64,000 bases of DNA from Nemertoderma westbladi (lineage: Eukaryota > Xenacoelomorpha > Nemertodermatida > Nemertodermatidae): positions 27,614 to 91,613 of the forward strand of contig JAUCBJ010008889.1 in assembly GCA_032718475.1 (NCBI GenBank), in the 5' to 3' direction. Below are positions 60,601 to 64,000 of this stretch, piece after piece. Numbering within the stretch: position 1 is the stretch's first letter; the number at the start of each line of letters is the position of its first letter. The notes under the pieces are model-generated. The model did no database searches. It saw nothing but the letters and a program-made list of their open reading frames with translations, and was not told the DNA's origin. The position numbers and the translations under genes were made by a program.

Positions 60601-61219
60601 AATTGTTGAGATGGTAACTCTTTGTATTTGGGTCCCTATGATGGCGTTCGTACCAAGACGTTGTGTTCTATGTGTTGCCATGGTTCTCTGCGGTGCAATA
60701 TATTCATTTTCTGGTTTAATAACACAAGGTATGGTTTATCGGATTTCAGTAATATTACGACGACTGAAATCTGCGTAAAAAAAGTATATAAACAAAATTT
60801 AATTAACTCTTGTCAAAATTATGTGGATTAAATTTTTAGGATACTAGCAAACTAGACCTACTATTATTTATATTTTTGTTTATGTATTATATAATTTGCC
60901 TCTCTAATGGTAAAGTATCTTATCTTACAGTCATCTTACACAATATTTTGCATAAAAGTTCCGAAAGCATCTGTCTAATTCTACTAAATCCATTATTGCA
61001 GTTGAAATAATTCTTAATATCAGTTCAATATTCGGTTCCGGAAGTTGGTCATCCCAAAATGTTGGACACAACAAACTACATACATAATAAAATATAACTT
61101 TGCGTTACAGAACGGAGTATTTCAACAACTTTGTTTGCAATTTCAAATAAAGTATCATCGGCGGTAGCATTGTGGACTGTATTTCTCTACACTGGGGAAA
61201 TTATACCCACTTCTCTCAG
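36291..61219 (+). CDS. SLC22-type organic ion/carnitine transporter (MFS), exons 1-9, 3' end outside
   Basis: A membrane transporter of the SLC22 branch of the major facilitator superfamily, which moves organic cations, anions, zwitterions or carnitine across the plasma membrane. Exons: 36291-36625, 38921-39147, 47329-47432, 47640-47794, 52286-52454, 54526-54685, 55187-55299, 60517-60728 and 61111-61219. All junctions are GT-AG and keep frame. Hallmarks in order: 'HYDTLMARLGG' then TM1 (exon 1), 'YSRCRM' with a large extracellular loop holding several NxT/S sequons (exons 1-2), 'WELVC' (exon 3), 'GYISDRFGRR' (exons 3-4), 'WRRL' (exon 5), 'VEESPKWLL' (exon 6), the cytosolic loop and 'LLDFIKIPLLR' (exon 7), TM7-9 (exon 8) and 'LYTGEIIPTSLR' (exon 9). 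TM11-12 must lie beyond 64000. Substrate cannot be predicted. Introns 4 and 9 start with arrays built from their own donor site. Confidence 0.9.
36626..38480. other. Intron 1, 5' part
   Basis: AT-rich intron. Several GGACAATAAA / TTTATTGTCC copies at about 36727-36795 can pair with each other. A minus-strand frame at 37872-38096 has no recognisable family. Confidence 0.5.
38482..38760. mobile_element. MITE-like element in intron 1
   Basis: The left end GGGCCCATGTGAAGAATACC and right end GGTATTCTTCAAAAGGGCG are inverted. The inner 150 bp equals the copy at 10984-11130. It carries a direct duplication of CCCATGTGAAGAATACCA. A pure A run lies at about 38679-38692. Confidence 0.65.
38921..39147 (+). 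CDS. SLC22-like exon 2
   Basis: Rest of the large extracellular loop between TM1 and TM2: 'YSRCRM' at the start, three potential N-glycosylation sites (NNVT, CNAT, NKT), ending 'ASIIEE'. The acceptor is TTGTTTAG/G. The donor is GAG/GTTGGT; this puts exon 3's WELVC directly after SIIEE, matching the family's conserved S.I..EWDLVC block. Confidence 0.85.
39165..39440. repeat. GGTAC-rich low-complexity region
   Basis: Just after the exon 2 donor, GTAC, GGTAC and ACCGGTAC-type palindromes (for example GTACCGCGGTAC) recur roughly every 10-20 bp for over 200 bp. Confidence 0.75.
39441..40065. other. Intron 2 sequence without a gene
   Basis: A tRNA-like B-box string (GAGTTCGATCCC at about 39559) may mark an old SINE. 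Nothing else is recognised. Confidence 0.4.
40066..41445 (-). pseudogene. LINE reverse transcriptase with internal deletion (R2/Hero-like style)
   Basis: A 459-residue minus-strand frame in intron 2 contains 'GSSGGLSDLSPQHLQDAI', 'GGIRPIAVGETIRRLAAKC' and 'LGFGKPQ', then jumps to 'LHPNLDKFQIKFKAGYIDDV' with a YIDD catalytic motif. Most of the palm between motif A and motif C is absent, so about 150-200 residues are deleted while the frame stays open. The 'S.LSP.HL' and 'RPIAVG...RRL' phrases occur in a LINE group related to R2/Hero; the clade is tentative. It cannot encode an active enzyme. Confidence 0.7.
41500..43900. repeat. AT-rich repeat region with TTCTAGAA motifs and long-range inversion
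   Basis: About three diverged copies of a 150-180 bp unit lie at 42770-43290, sharing GACCATG.TAATGG.TATTATC, TTCTAGAACATAAA and TAGCTAGTGTTTTT. The stretch ACTATGTTATGGGTACCCA (about 42754) occurs inverted at about 43749-43768 together with flanking matches, so the region can fold back. The palindrome TTCTAGAA occurs exactly at 41813, 42635, 42695, 43014, 43159, 43368 and 43685. No host gene is seen. Confidence 0.65.
42129..42335 (+). pseudogene. LINE apurinic-type endonuclease fragment
   Basis: The plus strand encodes 'AKKDEVENFYHNLQAA' and then 'AFLIFLGDFNAKLHHL'. The GDFNAKL block is the conserved Asp-Asn catalytic motif of the AP-endonuclease domain of LINEs. Only this part of the domain is present, 5' and 3' truncated, inside the AT-rich repeat region. 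Confidence 0.75.
44011..44016 (-). terminator. Polyadenylation signal overlapping the stop codon
   Basis: On the minus strand the stop codon TAA is part of AATAAA (GAA GAA TAA AAT), so the transcript could end very soon after the coding region. Confidence 0.5.
44012..44824 (-). CDS. Single-exon protein with duplicated HEPN-type RNxxxH motifs
   Basis: An intact 270-codon gene inside intron 2 of the transporter, on the opposite strand. Residues about 22-67 are rich in Arg, Lys and Ser (RS-like, probably nuclear). The rest consists of two related helical repeats. Repeat one is about 84-150 ('HYELAVLIHKI' ... RNRIVH at 120-125). Repeat two is about 170-255 ('DYELVFKLSKD' ... RNKLAH at 226-231). 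RN followed by three residues and His is the active-site signature of HEPN domains, many of which are metal-independent RNases and act as dimers; two copies in one chain could form one site. The function is inferred from the motif and I do not know a named family. A poly(A) signal overlaps the stop codon. Intactness among dead transposons suggests selection or recent origin. Confidence 0.65.
   Translation of the reverse strand: MDDGKDLLLDEPCRGIQMYCGSRNCRKRKTTKRAKSRAKSRDSRSKSGRRGKSTKRKSKNRHRSRSNGNKWSSNTYPDQHPQNHYELAVLIHKIASHVINENSKLKEKFETEKEYINLMRNRIVHDVDCDRITDIDKFISCFERIVKIHRPRNDNPESFENTGDLFAKNDYELVFKLSKDLENLLEIPPLACHGYGLCEAVKEFENKFRKLDKSQSDACTQFRDVRNKLAHHIGYNTIPDREELIRNYETVKKPIQFEIGLINLKHIIEE
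44825..47133. other. Intron 2, 3' part, no supported gene
   Basis: A self-complementary ATGCATGCATTAATATGCAT block lies at about 45926-45945. A minus-strand frame at 46402-46713 is unassigned. Another TTCTAGAA lies at 45292. Confidence 0.45.
47134..47230. mobile_element. Truncated MITE related to 20700-20847
   Basis: Shares GCGGAAAACAC, TTTAGCGAAAT, CAACTATTCT and GAGTTTTACACGAG in the same order. The right terminus is missing. It lies about 100 bp upstream of exon 3. Confidence 0.7.
47329..47432 (+). CDS. SLC22-like exon 3
   Basis: Encodes 'WELVC', TM2 ('LQFTGVALGGLLFGY') and the start of the MFS signature 'ISDR'. The acceptor is TTTTCTAG, the donor AG/GTAAGA. It begins in phase 0 and ends in phase 2. 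Confidence 0.9.
47640..47794 (+). CDS. SLC22-like exon 4
   Basis: Completes 'DRFGRRPG' (the conserved loop between TM2 and TM3) and encodes TM3 and TM4 up to 'GVTIASICI'. The donor is ATTA/GTAAGT. The last roughly 46 bases of this exon plus the donor are the seed of the 56-bp array that follows. Confidence 0.9.
47755..49131 (+). repeat. 56-bp minisatellite derived from exon 4 end and splice donor, left part
   Basis: The unit (exact 56-bp register from 47761) is the exon 4 end (AGCATGGGTGTGACAATAGC, TTCCATCTGTATTA) plus GTAAGTTAACCACCGCTCGT and GT. About 24 copies follow before a LINE insertion. The first unit is coding exon. Nearly every copy keeps ATTAGTAAGT, a good 5' splice site. Variants (CTGTATT/ATGTATT; CCACCGCTCG/CCGCCGCCCG; ATAG/ATTG) are intermixed, and one copy near 49010 is shortened. 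Confidence 0.97.
49132..50736 (+). mobile_element. LINE (RTE-like) copy 1 inserted in the 56-bp array
   Basis: A 5'-truncated LINE begins at GCGATATCTCC within the region before the fingers and ends in a (TAG)8-9 tail at about 50711-50736. Its frame (49098-50681) has 'FVDFFKAFDSV' (motif A), 'GVLQGDTLAP' (motif B), 'DLDFADDLGVLS' (motif C), the thumb 'VDDFCYLGSWIRKSG' and C-terminal 'RLRFAGHCFRRED'. The catalytic residues are intact to the stop. The endonuclease is missing. The first eleven codons come from the minisatellite, whose ATG supplies a start. GTAAG occurs on both sides and may be the target duplication. It is almost identical to copy 2 at 56712, so the family moved recently. Confidence 0.9.
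50733..51795 (+). repeat. 56-bp minisatellite, right part
   Basis: About 19 further units continue after the LINE and decay at about 51790 (last donor-like copy near 51745). Donor strings ATTAGTAAGT persist in nearly all; a few have GTAAAT or TTTGTAAG. Confidence 0.95.
51796..51974. other. Intron 4 sequence between array and SINE
   Basis: No gene seen. The frame starting at 51831 ends inside the SINE and is not supported. Confidence 0.5.
51975..52206 (+). mobile_element. tRNA-derived SINE
   Basis: The head folds partly like a tRNA: acceptor arms GGCGGGG (51975-51981) and CCCCGCC (52033-52039) pair perfectly, and a D arm GCTC..GAGC and an A-box TAGCTCAGTTGG are present. The body is only about 65 nt and its B-box is degenerate (GGTTCAGCC), so it is not a working tRNA gene. 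A tail with CACTGTGGTCGATAAAATGA and a second hairpin-rich module follows to about 52206, 80 bp before exon 5. Confidence 0.75.
52286..52454 (+). CDS. SLC22-like exon 5
   Basis: Encodes the TM4-TM5 loop 'LELSTVKWR', TM5, 'FEEWRRL' and TM6 up to 'FIGYS'. The acceptor is TTTTTTTATGGCAG, the donor CATG/GTAAGT. It enters in phase 1 and ends in phase 2. Confidence 0.9.
52514..53727. repeat. 14-bp and 28-bp CACAAACTAACC minisatellite in intron 5
   Basis: The unit CCCACACAAACTAA is repeated many tens of times with variants CTCAAACTAA and CCCAACCTAA. From about 52930 a 28-bp higher-order unit alternates it with CTGTTTCTCACAAACTAA. This array is not derived from an exon. Confidence 0.95.
53728..54525. 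other. Intron 5, 3' part
   Basis: No gene, RNA or repeat family recognised. Confidence 0.5.
54526..54685 (+). CDS. SLC22-like exon 6
   Basis: Encodes the family signature after TM6, 'WMVEESPKWLLNHA', and the first half of the central cytosolic loop, ending 'NENDFR'. The acceptor is ATTCCAG, the donor AGG/GTAGGC. The Glu-Ser-Pro-Lys-Trp block is one of the strongest SLC22 identifiers. Confidence 0.9.
54686..55186. other. Intron 6
   Basis: AT-rich. It contains a palindromic pair AAGGACAACT / AGTTGTCCTT near 54740-54775. No gene. Confidence 0.5.
55187..55299 (+). CDS. SLC22-like exon 7
   Basis: Encodes 'QIEDFAEMRAGTG', the end of the cytosolic loop, and 'LLDFIKIPLLRMKFLLLPLL', the conserved stretch leading into TM7. 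The acceptor is TTTTCAG; the donor TG/GTGAGG ends in phase 2 so that exon 8 starts within a Trp codon. Confidence 0.85.
55459..56386. mobile_element. Foldback element with minisatellite grown from its terminus
   Basis: The left end (about 55459-55530: AATCTTTTAGGCTCGTTA, CCAAGGAATGCCTGT, GATCTTCTACAGTAAACC) is repeated inverted at the right end (about 56320-56386). The 63-bp array is made of the inner part of that terminal repeat. The middle contains a tRNA-like B-box in reverse (GGATCGAACC at 55633) and may include a SINE. Confidence 0.7.
55744..56373 (+). repeat. 63-bp minisatellite, about ten copies
   Basis: The unit runs GTGGAAGGGTTTACTGTGGA, AGATCACCCATGGTGGTGAA, CAGGCATTCCTTTAGGAAAC, AGA. 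It is in exact 63-bp register from 55744 to 56311. Because 63 is divisible by three an uninterrupted 21-residue repeat frame results, which I do not consider a gene. Confidence 0.95.
56387..56711. other. SINE-like piece and simple repeat
   Basis: At about 56447-56535 the minus strand has a tRNA-like B-box (CCCAGTTCGATCTCC) and a GGCGGTGAATTCATTTTTTC end similar to 60000-60045. A (GATT)n stretch lies at about 56557-56575. Confidence 0.45.
56712..58920 (+). mobile_element. LINE (RTE-like) copy 2, with one nonsense mutation
   Basis: A longer copy of the same LINE as 49132-50736. The frame (56729-58717) starts in the linker after the endonuclease ('MPRHDWSSLLQQPSVRSSF'), includes a Lys/Gln-rich helical connector, then motif A 'FVDFFKAFDSV', 'GVLQGDTLAP' and 'DFADDLGVLS'. 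A TGG to TAG change (stop at 58715-58717), compared with copy 1, cuts off the last roughly 50 residues. The remaining sequence continues in frame to about 58879. The 3' end is shared with copy 1 (GCAGCATGCCGATCCTAGTAG). The endonuclease is absent, so it is 5'-truncated. It lies in intron 7. Confidence 0.9.
58921..59279. other. Intron 7 gap
   Basis: No feature recognised. Confidence 0.5.
59280..60063 (-). pseudogene. LINE remnant with core deletion (CR1/Rex-like)
   Basis: On the minus strand the segment first encodes 'FIETGIVPKGNKVAKITPIY' and 'NYRPVSVLS', the finger motifs. It skips the palm and resumes with 'NIDKTNFMVFKQK', 'AIKFLGLMLSNDF' and a C-terminal region with 'LWGFSATES' and 'LIKLQNKIIRVVS'. 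The catalytic motifs A-C are deleted between about 59870 and 59800. At its upstream side (about 59996-60058) a SINE-like piece with B-box GGTTCGATCCC is attached. Confidence 0.7.
60190..60505. mobile_element. MITE with 57-bp TIRs next to exon 8
   Basis: The left arm (60196-60262: GTGGG, GCACGTAAGTCCAG, AAGCCTTTGCGTAGAAGTAC, AATTAGTGGACC) is inverted at the right (60443-60505: GGTCCACTAATTATACCC, AAGGCTCACCTGGACTTACG, TGGCTCACCCAC). The outer ends are shared with the element at 6645-9625. No coding capacity. Confidence 0.8.
60517..60728 (+). CDS. SLC22-like exon 8
   Basis: Encodes 'ITALWVYNTFAKFNIGFD' (TM7 end), 'VAVYGIVEMVTLCIWVPMMA' (TM8), a degenerate 'VPRRC' loop and TM9 up to 'SGLITQ'. 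The acceptor TTATAG lies only about 11 bp from the end of a MITE. The donor is CAAG/GTATGG in phase 1. Confidence 0.85.
60729..61110. other. Intron 8
   Basis: AT-rich, with no internal feature. Confidence 0.6.
61111..61219 (+). CDS. SLC22-like exon 9
   Basis: Encodes 'ERSISTTLFAISNKVSSAVA' and 'LYTGEIIPTSLR', the TM10 block with the conserved YT.E..PT..R motif. The acceptor is GCGTTACAG, the donor CTCAG/GTAAAT in phase 2. The last 22 bases of this exon are the repeated unit of the following array. Confidence 0.9.
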
Positions 61220-64000
61220 GTAAATTATACCCACTTCTCTCAGGTAAATTATACCCACTTCTCTCAGGTAAATTATACCCACTTCTCTCAGGTAAATTAT
61301 ACCCACTTCTCTCAGGTAAATTATACCCACTTCTCTCAGGTAAATTATACCCACTTCTCTCAGGTAAATTATACCCACTTCTCTCAGGTAAATTATACCC
61401 ACTTCTCTCAGGTAAATTATACCCACTTCTCTCAGGTAAATTATACCCACTTCTCTCAGGTAAATTATACCCACTTCTCTCAGGTAAATTATACCCACTT
61501 CTCTCAGGTAAATTATACCCACTTCTCTCAGGTAAATTATACCCACTTCTCTCAGGTAAATTATACCCACTTCTCTCAGGTAAATTATACCCACTTCTCT
61601 CAGGTAAATTATACCCACTTCTCTCAGGTAAATTATACCCACTTCTCTCAGGTAAATTATACCCACTTCTCTCAGGTAAATTATACCCACTTCTCTCAGG
61701 TAAATTACACACACTTCTCTCAGGTAAATTATACCCACTTCTCTCAGGTAAATTATACCCACTTCTCTCAGGTAAATTATACCCACTTCTCTCAGGTAAA
61801 TTATACCCACTTCTCTCAGGTAAATTACACACACTTCTCTCAGGTAAATTATACCCACTTCTCTCAGGTAAATTATACCCACTTCTCTCAGGTAAATTAT
61901 ACCCTCTTCTCTCAGGTAAATTATACCGACTTCACTCAGGTGAATTATACCCACTTCTCTCAGGTAAATTATACCCACTTCTCTCAGGTAAATTATACCC
62001 ACTTCTCTCAGGTAAATTATACCCACTTCTCTCAGGTAAATTATACCCACTTCTCTCAGGTAAATTATACCCACTTCTCTCAGGTAAATTATACCCACTT
62101 CTCTCAGGTAAATAATACCCACTTCTCTCAGGTAAATTATACCCACTTCTCTCAGGTAAATTATACCCACTTCTCTCAGGTAAATTATACCCACTTCTCT
62201 CAGGTAAATTATAACCACTTCTCTCAGGTAAATTATACCCACTTCTCTCAGGTAAATTATACCCACTTCTCTCAGGTAAATTATACCCACTTCTCTCAGG
62301 TAAATTATACCCACTTCTCTCAGGTAAATTATACCAACTTCTATCAGGTAAATTATACCCACTTCTCTCAGGTAAATTATACACACTTCTCTCAGGTAAA
62401 TTATACCCACTTCTCTCAGGTAAATTATACCAACTTCTCTCAGGTAAATTATACCCACTTCTCTCAGGTAAATTATACACACTTCTCTCAGGTAAATTAT
62501 ACCCACTTCTCTCAGGTAAATTATACTAACTTCTCTCAGGTAAATTATACCCAATTCTCTCAGGTAAATTATACCCACTTCTCTCAGGTAAATTATACAC
62601 ACTTCTCTCAGGTAAATTATACACACTTCTCTCAGGTAAATTATACCCACTTCTCTGAGGTAAATTATACTCACTTCTCTCATGTAAATTATACTCACTT
62701 CTCTCAGGTAAATTATACCAACTTCTCTCAGGTAAATTATACCCACTTCTCTCAGGTAAATTATACACACTTCTCTCAGGTAAATTATACCCACTTCTCT
62801 CAGGTAAATTATACCCACTTCTCTCAGGTAAATTATACCCACTTCTCTCAGGTAAATTATACCCACTTCTCTCAGGTAAATTATACCCATTTCTCTCAGG
62901 TAAATTATACCCACTTCTCTCAGGTAAATTACACACACTTCTCTCAGGTAAATTATACACACTTCTCTCAGGTAAATTATACTCACTTCTCTCAGGTAAA
63001 TTATACCCACTTCACTCAGGTGAATTATACCCACTTCTCTCAGGTAAATTATACCCACTTCTATCAGGTAAATTATACCCACTTCTCTCAGGTAAATTAT
63101 ACACACTTCTCTCAGGTAAATTATACCCACTTCTCTCAGGTAAATTATACACACTTCTCTCAGGTAAATTATACACACTTCTCTCAGGTAAATTATACCG
63201 ACTTCACTCAGGTGAATTATACCCACTTCTCTCAGGTAAATTATACCCACTTCTCTCAGGTAAATTATACCCACTTCTCTCAGGTAAATTATACGCACTT
63301 CTCTCAGGTAAATTATAGCCACTTCTCTCAGGTAAATTATACCCACTTCTCTCAGGTAAATTATACCCACTTCTCTCAGGTAAATTATACCCACTTCTCT
63401 CAGTTAAATTATACACACTTCTCTCAGGTAAATTATACCCACTTCTCTCAGGTAAATTATACCCACTTCTCTCAGGTAAATTATACCCACTTCTCTCAGG
63501 TAAATTATACCCACTTCTCTCAGGTAAATTATACCCACTTCTCTCAGGTAAATTATACTCACTTCTCTCAGGTAAATTATATTCACTTCTCTCAGGTAAA
63601 TTATACCCACTTCACTCAGGTGAATTATACCCACTTCTCTCAGGTAAATTATACCCACTTCTATCAGGTAAATTATACCCACTTCTCTCAGGTAAATTAT
63701 ACACACTTCTCTCAGGTAAATTATACCCACTTCTCTCAGGCAAATTATACACACTTCTCTCAGGTAAATTATACCCACTTCTCTCAGGTAAATTATACCC
63801 ACTTCTCTCAGGTAAATTATACCCACTTCTCTCAGGTAAATTATACCCACTTCTCTCAGGTAAATTATACCCACTTCTCTCAGGTAAATTATACCCACTT
63901 CTCTCAGGTAAATTATACCCACTTCTCTCAGGTAAATTATACCCACTTCTCTCAGGTAAATTATACCCACTTCTCTCAGGTAAATTATACCCACTTCTTG
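61196..64000 (+). repeat. 24-bp minisatellite derived from exon 9 end and splice donor
   Basis: The unit is GTAAATTATACCCACTTC followed by TCTCAG, repeated in exact 24-bp register about 116 times to the window edge. It equals GT plus the last 22 bases of exon 9 (AAATTATACCCACTTCTCTCAG is a 22-mer: AAATTATACCC then ACTTCTCTCAG). Each junction reads CTCAG/GTAAAT, a strong 5' splice site. Reading on in frame from the exon meets TAA at once. Variant units (TACACAC, TTCACTCAGGTGAA, TTCTATCAG) occur in the same order at about 62990-63130 and 63590-63730, showing higher-order duplication. The minus strand reads open as an 8-residue repeat and is not a gene. Confidence 0.98.

Noticed and set aside
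61155-63994. Minus-strand frames of up to 735 codons with an 8-residue repeat
   Set aside because: A 24-bp stop-free unit read on the reverse strand; the sequence is explained by the donor-derived array.

Overview
The window is metazoan nuclear DNA: about two-thirds AT, with GT-AG introns, GIY-YIG (Penelope-like) and LINE reverse transcriptases, a BEL/Pao-type protease, terminal-inverted-repeat (TIR) elements and very large tandem arrays. No bacterial or viral operon is present. The species cannot be named from the sequence; recurrent short motifs such as GTAGGCCTAC and TACCGGTA, and the element mix, suggest a marine invertebrate. Layout: 1-18 kb is transposon-rich gene-poor DNA: a 1.6 kb TTAA-flanked element (1912-3496), LINE fragments, a TIR element swollen by about 2.35 kb of pure GACA repeats (7168-9547), a run of perfect hairpins (9631-10470), a 33-bp minisatellite, and a broken BEL/Pao gag-protease split by a second TTAA element. 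18035-25936 is one 7.9 kb TIR transposon with an imperfect 8-bp target duplication. It carries a five-exon HECT ubiquitin-ligase-like gene (+) and a convergent integrase gene (-). Both are damaged, and a LINE is inserted in the element. 26-34 kb holds two Penelope-like remnants around a LINE piece and a decayed multi-segment coding region of an unrecognised family. The main host gene runs from 36291 to beyond the right edge: an SLC22-type (organic cation/anion/carnitine transporter family) MFS transporter. I could place nine exons by phase-consistent splice sites and family motifs; the last exon(s) lie outside the window. Its introns hold a single-exon antisense gene with two copies of an RNxxxH (HEPN-type) motif (44012-44824), several LINEs, a SINE, MITEs and four minisatellites. 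The most unusual observation is that two of these minisatellites (56-bp unit after exon 4, 24-bp unit after exon 9) begin exactly at an exon end. Each repeats the last bases of the exon together with the 5' splice site. Intron 4 therefore contains about 43 and intron 9 more than 115 tandem copies of its own splice donor. Two independent donor-seeded arrays in one gene suggest a shared mechanism or a tolerated or regulatory multi-donor structure. How the genes work together: the transporter is the only clear host metabolic gene. The antisense HEPN-like gene is a candidate nested host gene. Nearly everything else is mobile DNA, and several insertions sit in or beside the transporter's introns, one MITE ending about a dozen bases from an exon's splice acceptor.
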